From NCBI GenBank assembly GCA_948567375.1, contig OX419761.1:23376501-23440500 (forward strand): a DNA stretch of 64,000 nucleotides. The letters run 5' to 3'. Below are positions 35,050-46,919 of the stretch, in pieces. Source of the DNA: Lunularia cruciata. Its lineage: Eukaryota; Streptophyta; Marchantiopsida; Lunulariales; Lunulariaceae. The notes beneath the pieces are model-generated. The model was not told where the DNA came from and did not search any database. It saw nothing but the letters and a program-made list of their open reading frames with translations. Made by a program: the position numbers and the translations under genes. Within the stretch, counting starts at the first letter, position 1. Every line of letters begins with the position of its first letter.

Positions 35050-36250
35050 GGTTTCCACTCAGCCCATCTGCATCACAGTTCACCACTCCAAGGTCTATGA
35101 ATAATCATGAAATCATACTCCTATAAAATCAAAGCCCATTGTGCAAGCTTTCTTGAAAGCTTGTTGGACTCCATCAACCACTTTAGTGGCTGATGATAAG
35201 TGATGAGAGTAAAGGGGTTACCAAATAAGTAACCTTGGAAATGTGCTACTGCCTAAACTGCTACCAAGCACTCTCTCTCATGTGAACTATACTTTGCCTT
35301 TGCTGAATTGTTGGAGCAGCATAGGACACCAAAAACTCCTTCCCCTCATCATCATGCTAGGTGAGCATTGCTCCAAGCCACAACATACTCCAATTAGTGT
35401 GAACCTAAAATGGTTGTCTTTGATCGATCTCCTCAAAATATAAACAAATGTCAACCTCTCCTTGAGCTCTACAAAAGCTCTCTCTTGCTCATCTCCCCAA
35501 CACCACTCTTGTGTAAGCTTGGTTGGCTTTGTCAAGGCCTTGGCAATGGCACTAAATCCTCTAACATAGCGGTGATAGAAGTTTTCCAACCCAAGTAATG
35601 CTCACACTTTGCTCACATCCGTAGGTCAAGGAATATATGCAATAACCTCCACCGTGGTCTGTTAAACACCAAGTCCTCCAAGGTAGATAGTGTGACCCAA
35701 ATATTCAACCTGCTCATGGAAGAACCTGCACTCCCAAGATGTAATTTGAGTCTATGAGATCAACCTCTCAAACACCTCCAACAAATGTCTCTCATGCTCC
35801 TCTGTAGTAGTTCCATAGACCAAAATGTCATCAATATAGCACCAAGCAAAATCCAATCTAGCTAGGATCCTGTCCATAACCCTCTGGAACTTAGCAAGAG
35901 CATTCTTAACCCAAATGGTAAGAATCTCCATTGATATAACACATCTTTACCGTGAGGATCAATAACCCAAAATGCTATCTTGGACTTATCCTTGTCCTTG
36001 ATCAGCAACTAATGATATTCTGCTCAAAGATCCAAAGTACTAAAGACCTTTGCATGCCCAATCACATCAAAGATCCCCTCCATTGTAGGCATGGCATACC
36101 AATCAGCCCTAGTTTGTCAATTGATAGGACAATAATCTCCACACATCCACCTATCTGTGTAGTTGCCATGCATATCCTTCTTGGCATATGGGACATAGGA
36201 AAATTGGTGTATTGCTAGTCAGCTCAATCCGCATACCAAGTCCCTTTAGA
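35050..36250 (-). pseudogene. RT and RNase H of element E
   Basis: On the - strand the RT catalytic block CYIDDILVYG lies at 35815-35842. NALAKFQRVMDRIL precedes it and EHERHLLEVFERL follows. The thumb and start of RNase H are in the open frame 35287-35589 (ENFYHRYVRGFSAIAKALTK, then WGDEQERAFVELKERL). Several frames and stops alternate. E2 has the same block at about 62095-62125 as YIDNILVY. Confidence 0.88.
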
Positions 36251-36559
36251 ACACCCAAATCCTTCATACTAAAGGAAAAACAACTAGTGCATCTCTTTAA
36301 GAACCTCCAAACTCTTTTTCTTTCCTCTCTTGTAAGCTTGGGTCAAAGATCTAGCTACCAAGTATCCTCTATAAATGTCATAAGAGTGGAAGACGTACTG
36401 ATTGGCTACTCCACTAGACTCTTGGGAGCAATAGTGTTATGCTCCCAACCACTAGAGGTCCCAACCTCAGTGTGAAAAACTCCCTCCAATCTAGTTGCAA
36501 GCTCAATACGTCCTTTAGCTACATCCCAAGTAGACCAAGGGTGTAATCCAAGTAGACCA

Positions 36560-38034
36560 CGCTCACTTGGATGGACTCCAAGTAGACCACTCTCCCTAGT
36601 AGCCATTGGTTGTGTCCCAAGAATACTCTATCCACTCGTTCCATTGCCCCCTAGCATGTGCCTGAATTGTCTCAATAGGCATAGAGCTCACAAGTGTCCA
36701 AGTGGTGATGCCTATCAAGCACATCCTACGTTGCTCTGCCAAGCCAAGGATCACAATCTAGGTCAAACAACTCAGGTCCATAGCTTGACCTAACACCTGA
36801 TGCTTGGATGCCTCTAACACTACTAGAAAAACATTAATACCAGTGGAGAGAGTGCGGGAAATGCAAATACCTATTGCCCGCTCTCTCTCATTAGTGTTGG
36901 GCTCCACCAATTACTATAACTATGAGTCCCAAACCAATCCATGACCTCACTCTCAAAAAGAATGAGAGCCTAGGAAACTCATAAGTGTGGGAAAAGTGGC
37001 TCTAGGCTGTCCAACTAGGTTCACTACTATTATAGGTGACCTATCAGCCACTACTACCATTTGAGACTAACGCCCAACATCCAAGATGTCATCAACAATG
37101 ATGTGGTCTAGTTGCTAAATCTTGTCATAAGTGCACTGTAGAACCTCTCTAGGTCAAAGGTTCATCCACCAAAGACAAAGATGATGAGCCCGTGATCCCA
37201 CTCTAGCTACATCTAACAAAACAACAAGTACCATCCAAGAATGGACCAGATGTGTGCTGCCACCACCTTAGTGCAAGAATCACCCATCAAAGGAATGTTC
37301 TCCAAAACGTACATTAGAGAAACAAACTGATGGACATGGAGATGTTGAAGTATGTGTAACATCTCCCAAAACACTCCAAAATGGGGATGTTGAAGACCTA
37401 AACCTTGGCCAACACATGTATGTCCCTAATATGGCCATCCAACAATCAACAAGTGAACGGGACCACGTTTCTCCAAGTTTTGTGCTCCCAACAAGGAAAT
37501 ATCTATTGGTAGGGTCTTCTGGTAACTTCTGATTGCTGACATCAATAATAACTCAAGATACCAATAAGCCAAGTGTGCCACATGATGTAGAGAGACTCGC
37601 CTAGCAGTCTCATCTCTCTCCACATACAAGTACTTCTGTACTCAAATACATGCATGTAGGACCGCAACTAGTCCGGTGCTAATCCCACTGAACAACTCCA
37701 ATAGACATACTCCCTCTATTGGATACTACCAAGCAATGAGTGCGGTATCTAGAGTTGTCAAGGTAATCAAATCTGGAGGCTCATCCTCACATTGGTCTCC
37801 TAGTAGTACAAAGGCTCCACTCTAAGCTTGTTGCACCAACCGATCTGCATGTTGCTGCGATGCCTCCTCTGAACTCCACAATGGAACATCCAAGGTAGAT
37901 AGAACAATCCCACTTGTACTCCAAATCCAAGTGATGTCCTCTGATACTAGAGTATCCTCTACATGGACGTTCCCCTCCAATAAGTCACCAAGCCATGTAA
38001 CAACACCATTAAAAGCTGAAACTGATGCTGCCAT
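36560..38034 (-). pseudogene. C5-cytosine DNA methyltransferase domain of element E
   Basis: Between protease and RT the - strand encodes the conserved motifs of a C5 methyltransferase in the right order. Motif I is LELFSGISTG (37672-37704). Motif II is YVERDE (37609-37626). Motif IV is GWPY then a stop, where GWPCQ is expected (37426-37440). Motif VI is LENIP (37291-37305). Motif VIII is VGSRAHH (37181-37201). The motif X-like block is VLGQAMDL (36773-36796). Motifs I to VI share one frame and VIII to X another, so one frameshift lies between. Motif I to X spans about 310 codons, normal for the family. Catalytic Cys and Gln are both lost, so this copy is dead. In E2 the motif is intact. Confidence 0.9.
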
Positions 38035-38049
38035 GGTCTCGGACTATAG

Positions 38050-38480
38050 TGAGCAAAGAATGCCACTACTAAAGCATATTGGTAGGCAACATACTTGTCC
38101 CTCACCTGACTTCCAACTTGGTCTATAGGAGGCTGTCTCCTCCCAATAGTCAATATTGAAACCCATGGAGTATAACACTGCTCCATCGACTAACACATCA
38201 TATGACTCAACTATTGTCGCAATACCCTGAGCTCTCACCATCAAGCTATCAGTTGGATGACCAGGCTAAATCTGAACAACTAGCTCTCCACGTGTGATGT
38301 ACTATGTCAAACCACCTCCTAGAGATGTTTGGATCTGAAATGGACACCTCTCCACATTGGTCTCCATAACCCTAGACTGACAATTGTAGCCTTCCCTAAC
38401 ATAAAGGGTTGTGCACCAGACTCTTATAAGACTCTCTATGGTGTATAGAACTTCCCTTTAGGTCCCACCAAATGGAAAAT
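38050..38480 (-). pseudogene. Retropepsin-like protease of element E
   Basis: The - strand reads ESGAQPFMLGKA at about 38397-38423, an altered aspartic protease active site (Glu where Asp is expected). It then continues through ESYDVLVDGAVLYSMGFNID and YRPSWKSGEGQV, a plausible protease C-terminus ahead of the methyltransferase. Stops interrupt it. The call rests mainly on position and the SGA motif. Confidence 0.65.
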
Positions 38481-38489
38481 TCTCCCTTG

Positions 38490-39849
38490 TTTATCCAATA
38501 AGACAACACTAAGTGTGAACTACACTCTCTCAAAGGTTGGTCTAGTTGGCAACTCCTCCAATCTAGCCATTGTTGCCCACCATAAAGCACTAGTTGTTGA
38601 GCAAACCCCATGCTCCTCAACCAATTCAACTCCATTGTCAACCACCTGTACTCTAGTAGTAGGAACCACATCATCCCTACTCTTGCAAATCATGGTAGCC
38701 AATCTGAACACTAGGGCTAGATCAACTCCCAATGTACACATGTCACTGGTTGAAAATAAAGGATAGCGTATTATCAGCTGAGCTGCCCCCAACACCAAAT
38801 TAGACTTAGTTTGTATAATAGTAGGTGTTTGACTAGTAGGTAGTTCATCATGCACCCCATCATCACCTACCACACCTACACTAGGATGTCTAAGAGCCAT
38901 AGATGCCGTCTCAAAGAGCATGAAAGACTAGGGAAGTTTGACCTATCTCCCAACCTCTCCTCTCTGTGAGTCCAACTCCACTGATGCTCCTCTAGGCTCT
39001 GGAGCACGTACTGCACTCCTAGTCACTATTGCAGATGCATCCACCTATGCTGCTCTGCACATGAAGTCCAAAGCATCTCTAAAACCAGCATATGAAGGGG
39101 AAGCCTCAACACCCAAATCTGATCTCCTTTGAGCAATGGCCATACTAGCCAATCTCTGCTCCAATTGCTCAATCCAAGTAGCCATAGCTATATCAAAAGT
39201 AAGGGAAGGTAATGCACCCCTACTAGGTGTAGATCCTCTACCACCACCACTACCACCTTGTCCTCCATGAACTGGAGCTCCTCTACTACTTGCCATAGCA
39301 GCCCTACCAATCCGTAACTCTGGGTGTAGGTCAAAGCACCTACCACTAGTGTGACCATATCTATGACAATGCTCACATTGTCTCTATGCTGGCTATGATG
39401 CATTAGAGGTATCAGGTCCGTTGCCCTAAGTACACTCTCTCCTATGGTGAGGTCCACCACAAATCCAATAAGCAACACCACCACTGATTGGTTGTTGTTG
39501 ACCCAAAAATGAAGGTAAGGGTCTATCTCTACTAGGCCCTCCACTTGCTCTATAGGATCTAGGCTGTCCACCTTGTCCTCAAAAACCAATTGGACGTGGT
39601 GCACTATGCTGTACTCTAGAAGAAGTCACAATTGTGGATGAGGTCTCCCTACCAAATCCAGATGTCACCACTCTCTCCTTCACCATCTTGAGCTCAATAT
39701 GCTCATCCAAACCAAAGACCACCGCAAAAGTAAGCAAAGTAGCCTGTATCAACATAGCACCACAAGCTCTATGTCGCAACTCCCTATCCAATATCCCATA
39801 CCAAAACTGGACTGCTTGGGCCTCAATAACTCCCTTAGTGAATCTGATC
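38490..39849 (-). pseudogene. Gag C-terminal part of element E, with zinc knuckle
   Basis: The 39579-39911 frame carries gag sequence (IEAQAVQFWYGILDRELRHR) up to the point where F is inserted. A zinc knuckle CEHCHRYGHTSGRC lies at 39336-39377. A Gly/Ser/Arg-rich segment (39190-39290) follows. The remainder toward protease (38520-39130) has long but unrecognised frames. The N-terminal half of gag lies beyond the F insertions at 47552-47640 and 48335-48999. Confidence 0.8.
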
Positions 39850-40539
39850 TGTGAGCCGGCATGTCTCCCACTCAAGATGAACCTTTGATGGCTATTATGG
39901 TAGCGTACCATGGACTAAGAAGGCAAAGAACCCCAACTCCATCATACTCCTCCAAGGCTAACACTCCAAGACTCAAGACATTGCTCACAAAAGAACTCAA
40001 TGAGAGAGATAGTTGCAAATGAAAGGATGATGAGTACATCCTCATCCCTATTTTATATACTTTTTTAATAATTATGCACCAAAATTACTAATTATTGGAG
40101 TAACTCAAGTTACTAGGCTAAAAGTCAAGTAAAGTCAAAAAGTATAAAGGAATATCCATCCACATGGGCATATTCTACTAAGCATGTGATCTTATCTTGA
40201 CCCAACTACTAAGTCAAGGGTTCCTTCACATGGGCTATCCTTGGACTATAGAAGAATCCAAAACAAAAAGGCTTGCGGGTCTAAGAGTTCTCAACTCTTT
40301 CCTCAAAGCCAAACACCTAGGAATAATACCAAATCAACACACTAGAACCCAAAATAGTGGTGCTCATCTTTTCCACTTCCTCTAAAGTAAGGTCCCCTTT
40401 ATCTTAGCTATGACTAAATTTAGCTAATCATGACTAATGTAGAACCATCCTTTATCTCTATATAAACAATATCTCTCAAGTACTAGTAATACCAAACTAA
40501 ATATCACAATACTACATACATGCACAAATAGGTGTTACA
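39850..40539 (-). repeat. 3' LTR of element F
   Basis: This 690-bp LTR starts TGTAACACC and ends GCCGGCTCACA on the - strand. It contains a segment of about 54 bp that is missing from the 5' LTR but present in the solo LTR at 47641-48330. A GTATATAAAA box is near 40060 on the - strand. Confidence 0.93.
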
Positions 40540-40691
40540 TTTACCTTTAGACTAAGCTTTCACTTTGTCCTCAAAGTGAAGGTTTCTTTATCTTCTATGA
40601 TACATCTTCAACTTATCATGGTTAATCCTATCAAAGTATCTTTCTCCTAACTCCTTGAGATCATAGGTGTAATTGGCCCACATCTTCTCCA

Positions 40692-41630
40692 TTATGAAAG
40701 GTCCAAAGTACTTAGGCAAATTTTTTTTTGCACTCTCTTGAATAGAATGGAATCAAATAACATTACACAATCACCTTCTTTGAAAGGCTCCACCTTCTTC
40801 TTGCCTTGCCTCTTGTCATAGCTCTCCTTTTTTTCCATTGGGCTTGCTCCTTTGACCATAGCAATTGCTCTTGCCTCTTCCAATTCCATGAGTTGATCCT
40901 TCCTTGACTTCTCTGCATCACCTCCTTGTGCTTTCTTTGATCTCCTATGAATGCTTTGGAAGGTAGGAAGATCAAAATGAATAGGTAAGGTAGACTCAAT
41001 ACCATATACTAATTGAAATGCAAAATATCTGGTAGAAGTCTTCATAGTTGTCCTATATTCCCACAAAATTGCATGAATCCTCTTGTCCCAATGATGTTTG
41101 GCTCTCTCTATTTCTACATCTTTGGCCAACATCATACACAAGGTCTGATTGGTTCTTTCTACCAAGCCATTGGAATTTGGCTTATAGAATGTAGTTACTC
41201 TATGTGTGATAGAGAAATGTTGTGGCATGGTTGTAGTGATACTTCTTGTAAACTCTCCTCTATCAGAAACCAACTCCAAAGGGCATCCAAACCTAATTAT
41301 AATGCATTCATAAGGAAATCTACCCACTTCATCTTTATTCTTGTCCCTCAATGGTCTAGCCTCAACCCACTTGGTAAGGTAATTAATAACTACCACAATG
41401 TACTAATTGTTCCATGGGGTTCTATTGAGAGGACCTACAAAATCAATTCATGACTTCTCAAAATATCCTACAAATGGAATTGATCTAAGTGGTGGAGTGG
41501 ATGTAGACTTTCTAGCAAAATCTTGACAAACATGAAACTTTTTGCAATAATCAAGACAATCATTGAAAATCCCTCTCCAATGGTAACCTGCATCTAGAAT
41601 TTTGAAAGCATTCACTTTTCATGCAAAGTG
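40692..41630 (-). pseudogene. Integrase of element F
   Basis: The N-terminal finger region (GYHWRGIFNDCLDYCKKFHV) near 41500-41600 is in a decayed frame. The 234-codon frame 40692-41396 covers most of the core: VVINYLTKWVEARPL, LELVSDRGEFTRS with the second Asp, NSNGLVERTNQTL with the Glu, and then YRTTMKTSTRYFAFQLVYG. The C-terminal part has the EPFKEGDCVMLFDS block. There is no chromodomain or other extra domain before the LTR. Confidence 0.92.
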
Positions 41631-42330
41631 TCATCCACACACTAAACCTTCATGAAACTCCTTTATGAGTAGGATAGACTCTTCCTTACCCATTGCTCTT
41701 TGAAGTAGACCATATGCTCCTTGGTGGAAAAGAATATCCTCCACCATTGTGTAAGGTCTAGATCTTGCTGCAAGTGCCTTCTTCTCCCTAACATGCATCC
41801 CTTTTGGATAGTTACCTCTTGTCGCAAAATCCACAATCTCCTTATACTCCATTGGAACCTCTTGAGTGACTGAGTTTGTCATGAGCTCCTCATCCAGGAA
41901 GGTGTTATCCACTAGCTCATCTCCATCATGATCATAGGCTCCTAGATAACAAATCAGCATTTGCATGTTTCTTTCTTGGCCTATCCTCAATTGTGTAGTC
42001 ATACTTAGACAAGAGTATCATCCACCTTGCTGGCCTCCCTTCCACATTAGGCTTGTTGAAGATGTACTCCAAAGCCTTGTGATTTGTGACAAATGTGGCT
42101 TTCCCTCCAATCAAGTAGTATCTAAAATTCTTGAGACCAAAGATCAATGACAACCCTTCTCTCTCTATGATAGAGTAGTTCTTTTCTACTAAAACCATCT
42201 GCCTACTAGCATAAGCTATTGGATGATCATGCCCATCTTGGTCTAATTGACTAAGAGTGCATCCTATAGCTACATTAGAAGCATCAATGTAGAGGTTGAA
42301 AGGCTTACTCTAATCAGGTTTAGCAAGAAT
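41631..42330 (-). pseudogene. RNase H and linker of element F
   Basis: The RNase H region includes DASNVAIGCTLSQ near 42270 and the frame 41932-42198 (KNYSIIEREGLSLIFGLKNF, TNHKALEYIFNK, then the NADLLSRSL end block). The next frame (41631-42002) is the linker to integrase with FHQGAYGLLQRAM. Stops separate the pieces. Confidence 0.88.
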
Positions 42331-43637
42331 TGGAGCTACAGCAAGGGATTGCTTGAGCTCCTCAAAAGCTTTGAGAGCCTCCTTGTCTTCCAAAATCACC
42401 ATGTAATCTACACCCTTCTTCATGTAGATGGTCAATGCATAAGACTTGTTGGAAAATGAGAAGATGAACCTCCTATAATACCCAACCATCCCCAAGAATT
42501 GGTGTAACTTTGTCAAGCTTGAAGGGAATGGAAGATCTAAGATTTTCCTCACCTTCTTAGGATCAATTGCTATTCCATCCTTGGAGATGATATGCCCCAA
42601 AAGTAGACCTTCTTCACATCTAAAAATGCACTTCTATGGGTTAAGTGATGCATTTGCCTCATCCAAGCATTGCAAGACCTTGATTAGGTGCTCAAAGTGC
42701 TCCTCCTTGCTCCCATAGACACAAAAGTCATCAATGAAATCTCTCATAAATTTCCCAAGAAAGGTTCAAATACCTTGTTCATGAACCATTGGAATGTGGC
42801 TGGAGCATTGCAAAGCCCAAAAGGCATGACCTTGAAAGTGTAAGTTCCCCAAGGTGTGATGAATGTGGTGATTTGTTGATGCTTTGGTGCAATCTTAATT
42901 TGGTTATATCCACTATAACCATCTCCAAAATTGTACCTCTCCTGACCTGCAACCTCCTCCAAGATCTCATCAATGAATGGCAATGGGTAGTAGTCATTCT
43001 TGGTAAAAGCATGGAGCTTCTTGTAATCCACACATACCCAAAGCTTACCATTCTTTTTCTTCACAATGACAATTGGAGACATCCATTCTGAATTCTCTAC
43101 CTCAAAGATAAATCCAACCTCCTTGAGCTTATCAATCTCCTCCTTCACAACCAAAGATATTGGTGGGCTAATGTGATGGTGCTTTTGGCGGATTGGTCTT
43201 GCATGTGACTCCACCTCCATCTTGTGCTCCTCCAAGGTGACTTCCTTCAAATCCTTGTAACTAAAAGCAAACACATGGATGTACTTATAGAAAATCTCCT
43301 CAAATCTCACCTTCTCCTCCTTGGTAACATTTGGACCATACTTGAGGGTAGATAACCTTCTCTCTACCTCCTCAAGTGTCAATGGTGATTTATTTGGGTC
43401 CTTCAAAACCTTTGGCTTAGGTGCTAAATCCATAGCACACAAGGGATACACATCTGAATAAGAGTTAGATTCATCCTCCTCCGTGGAAGGCTCCTCTTCC
43501 ATGCTTGTGTCCACACTTGAAGCTCCTTCTTCAGAATCTGATTCCAAATAATCAAAAGATGGTGTATCTGAATGTGAAGTGTTGGTGGTGTTAGTCATAG
43601 GAATTGTGACTCTATGGTTTGATGGCCCAATCCTCAA
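42310..43637 (-). pseudogene. Reverse transcriptase of element F
   Basis: The 297-codon frame 42744-43637 starts with an acidic Ser/Glu-rich linker, then RT: KEEIDKLKEVGFIFEVENSE, VVKKKNGK-like block VIVKKKNGKLWVCVDYKKLH, DGYSGYNQIKIAPKH and VMPFGLCNAPATFQWFMNKV. The catalytic FIDDFCVYG (42712-42738) lies just past a frameshift. The thumb GHIISKDGIAIDPKKV with FLGMVGYYRRF is in 42310-42600. The closest match is the OTA group. Confidence 0.93.
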
Positions 43638-43709
43638 GTACCCTTTGTGCCATCAATCAGTTGTGCGTGCTGCTATGAACCATGGCCTCCCAAGAAGTAA
43701 GTCATAGCT

Positions 43710-44351
43710 TTAATCCTTCAAGACTTGGAAAGTCATGAGATTTTGAACTCCCATAACTGAAACTACCACCTTATCCATCATCCCTACTGGTTGAACTTGC
43801 TGCTTGTTTGCCATGCTCACCAAAAATGTTGAAGGTCTGGAGGGTATCATACCTAGCTTCTTCATCAACCTTTTTGACATGGTATTCATTGCTGATCCTC
43901 CATCAACCAATGCATCCTTGATGTTGTAACCATTCACTCTCACATCAATCTTGGAGGCATATTCACAAGCCTCCCATGGTGTTGGTTTGGCATCCACCAC
44001 CCCCATTGATATTTGAGCTTTTGCTTTTTTCTTCCTCTTGCTCCTTGTAGAACTCAAACCACCTCTAAGTTCCTTTCTCAAAATAGGATTCAAAGTAATC
44101 AGTTGGCTCATTGTGATGTTAGCTTTGTGACTACCAACATCCTCCAAGACATTGTAGTTCCATTGTTGCTTTGATATCAAGAAGTCCTCCATCTCCAACT
44201 TCTTTCTTGGAGTCTTTGTTGTTGATAGTTTTGAGGTACAAGTGCTCCAAGTAAACATAGGAGTATCCTTGCTAGTAGTAAATCCTTGAGAAGAGTGAAC
44301 ATCCTTTGCAAAACAAGCACTCTCCCTTCTCATACTTGCTCTCAACCACAT
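43710..44351 (-). pseudogene. Protease region of element F
   Basis: A 213-codon frame contains IKDALVDGGSAMNTMSKRLM, with the DGGS active site around 43890-43907, followed by LGMIPSRPSTFLVSMANKQQ. DGGS in place of D-S/T-G-A is common in OTA-type plant gypsy proteases. The N-terminal half is a basic linker rich in Lys and Arg. Confidence 0.85.
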
Positions 44352-44468
44352 CTATAGATGCTAACCCCTTACCTTTGTTTGTGTTAGGATTTCACTACCT
44401 CCCTCTTTCCCTCTATTAGCTCCCTCATAACTCCTTCCTCCATGGTAAGTGGACTTTGGGCAATTCCT

Positions 44469-45343
44469 TTAGATATGGCATCTTCCTCCACAACCAAAAC
44501 AATTTCTATCATTAAAATTGTTGGCTGGTTGAAATCCTCTATATGGATAGTTTCCATAACTCCTAGGCTCTCTCCCTACATTCTGATCCACCTCTCTCTT
44601 CTCCCATAGTTGCACCACATTGATCTTGAGATCCGCAAGTTGTTCTGTGATGGTTTGAAGTGGATCCTTTGGTGGAGTTGCAAGAATTGGAGCAACTGCT
44701 ACTTGTGGTGCAACCCTTGTCACCAAAGTATTAGAAGTTCCACCATACTTGTAGCCTTGAGGAGGATGCACAACCTCCTTCACCACCAAATGACTCTCAT
44801 CTCCTTCCAAACTCTCCTCCATACAAATTGCAATCTTGATAGCTTCAACCTTGGAAGAAGGTTTCTCATATCTCACCTTGCTTTTAATTTTTGGTCTCAA
44901 TCCTCTCACAAAATTCTTGGTAAGCATAGCTCTTATGCCAATCATAGTAGTCTCCACATCATCCCCACCCTTCCTCAACACTACACTAAATCTGGACTCT
45001 AACTTTTCCACTCTTTCTACATAGATTCTCATTTTCTCTCCATCTCCTTGCTTGAAAATGTAGCCTCACTCATCAGTCTTTCATTAATCTCATCAAGAAG
45101 GAAGTTCTCAATGAGTGCTGAAGTCAAACTCTCCCAAGACTCTTCTTGCCCATCTCTCTTCTTTCTCTTTTGGTATTCTGACTCATACCATGTAAGTGCT
45201 GCATCCTCAAATAAATTTGGTAATAATGAGGCCCACTCATTCTTCCTCCTCTCATTGTTTCTTATGCAATCTCTCTTGAAGTCTCTCACAAAGGCTTCCA
45301 AATCTTCTCTATCCTTGCCAAAGAAATCCAAAATTTTCCCCAT
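44469..45343 (-). pseudogene. Gag of element F
   Basis: Gag begins near 45343 (MGKILDFFGKDREDLEAFVR) with a capsid-like segment (ALTWYESEYQKRKKRDGQEE). After a frame change at about 45030 it continues to a zinc knuckle CFGCGGRCHI near 44470-44500, where the CCHC pattern has lost its Gly. The F2 copy has the whole gag in one frame with an intact knuckle. The sequence downstream of the knuckle is broken by a stop. Confidence 0.9.
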
Positions 45344-45579
45344 CTTATCCCCTCACTATCTTTCTTTCCTCTCAATTTTTCTTTTTTTCTTTTCTTTTCT
45401 CTCATTCTATAACTAATAGAGTATGTACATGACTAACACCATTTGAGAATAATCCACCCTAGGGAACAAAAAAGGTTTAAGTTGCTCCAAGATTTCTATA
45501 GCAATATCAAATGCTAGAGTGCATATTAATTGAACCCTCATGGATAGTTTATCCATAAGTTGAAAGATTATCTCCATCA

Positions 45580-46183
45580 CTAATCTTGAGAACTAGCTGA
45601 TGAAGATGGTAGTATTTCTGTAGTTGTACTCAGACTTTCTCCAAGATCCTTCACCAAAGTCTCCAAAAGTGCTTTTACTCTTCTACAATCATGTCTTTTT
45701 GGAAGTCCTTCAACTCCACAAACCTCACACAACTCCTTGGTCTTAGATATTCTCCCTCCCAATCTTGGTGAAGAAGGTCCAACATGCGAACCCAAGTCAA
45801 GTAATCCTCTCCTTTCCCTCAATCTCTTGCTCTCAATGGTCAATGGACATGAACTTGCTTCATGTCTCTTCTTTTTACATATAAAGCACTTAGACTCACT
45901 CTTTCCTCCAAGTGGTGTAGGTTTTTGAATCCTCTTAACATTCTCTTCAAATTCTATTGTAAACTCTCTTTCCCTCAAATCCACCCATACAATCACCTCA
46001 AACCCTTGGGGAACCTTGCATAGTCTTATTTTCCACTCTTGATGGCACTCTATGTTCCCAAGATGAATCTTAACACTGAAACATGCTTTTTGTTGCTCTC
46101 AAACTTCTCATGCATGAGATCTCAACTCTACAAAATTGACCATTCTTCACAATATCACTCAAATCTCTCAACTGGTACGTCAT
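45580..46183 (-). pseudogene. Pre-gag zinc-knuckle ORF of element F
   Basis: A separate frame of about 200 codons lies between the leader and gag, in sense orientation. It starts near 46183 (MTYQLRDLSDIVKNGQF), changes frame near 46090 and ends at 45580. It has a zinc knuckle CFICKKKRHEASSC (about 45873-45914), then a second Cys/His cluster CEVCGVEGLPKRHDC (about 45685-45729). The F2 copy keeps the same frame open for 134 codons. It is distinct from gag, which has its own knuckle. The function is unknown; an RNA- or DNA-binding accessory protein is an inference. Confidence 0.7.
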
Positions 46184-46900
46184 AGTCTTTTGAAATTTTT
46201 CACACTTGATCACAACTTTAGGGTGTATTTCTTCACAAAATTTCAGATCTCTTCACCTAGCATTTGTCCTAGACACGTTTCTATTCAGCTCACATATTTC
46301 AGATTTGGTCTGAAAACCACCCCCCTCATACTCATAAATTTAAAAACTCATAAATTTTTGTGCAAAGATGATCTCTCTCTAATTTTTGTGTCAATAGGTA
46401 GGATACAATGCAATTTATTTTCTGGGAAATTTCTAGGAAAATCCACTGAAAATTGAAGAAATGATAGACTATGTACAATTTTCCAAGGAGCATGCAATTG
46501 TGGGAGCACTTTACCCTATCAACTTTCAAAAATTCTAGCCCATTGCACATAGTAGCTCTCACAATAATTTCAAGTGTGATAAACTGAAGAATAAACAAAC
46601 TTATATATGTAGAAATCTCAAGTCCTGATCTCAAACTTGAGATTTTGCCCAAAATCACCTTAATTTTCAAAATCTACAATCCACCTCACACAATCTCTCC
46701 AAATCCTCTTAAGTATACAAGATGTAAAAATTCACCTCAAAGACATCATAATGACTACATGGTATAAAAATGGGTCCAAGTTCTCTTACATAAGTTTATC
46801 CCTCTCTTCCCTTAAAGTTCTCTCCAAGTGAGCTCTCATTGTCTCCTTCTGTCTAATATAGAATTGTACGCAAAACATTATCTTGCCTTCTAGAGAGGTC
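46184..46900. other. 5' leader of element F
   Basis: About 700 bp between the PBS and the pre-gag ORF, A/T-rich with no long frame. The same sequence is in F2 at about 58930-59625, including a run of conserved words near the PBS. I see no repeat structure. Confidence 0.6.
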
Positions 46901-46916
46901 CCGGCAATGGAACCAA
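46901..46916 (-). promoter_or_regulatory. Primer binding site of element F
   Basis: The - strand reads TTTTTGGTTCCATTGCCGGG right after the LTR. It resembles the TGGCGCCGTTGCCGGGG site (Asp-tRNA type) known in many OTA elements but differs at several positions. F2 reads TGGTTCCGTTGGCGGG at the same place. The tRNA is therefore uncertain. Confidence 0.55.
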
Positions 46917-46919
46917 AAA

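Noticed and set aside
44610-45002. 130-codon antisense frame, open also at 57394-57786
   Set aside because: It is the reverse of gag in two nearly identical F copies, so conservation of the shadow follows from recent common origin.
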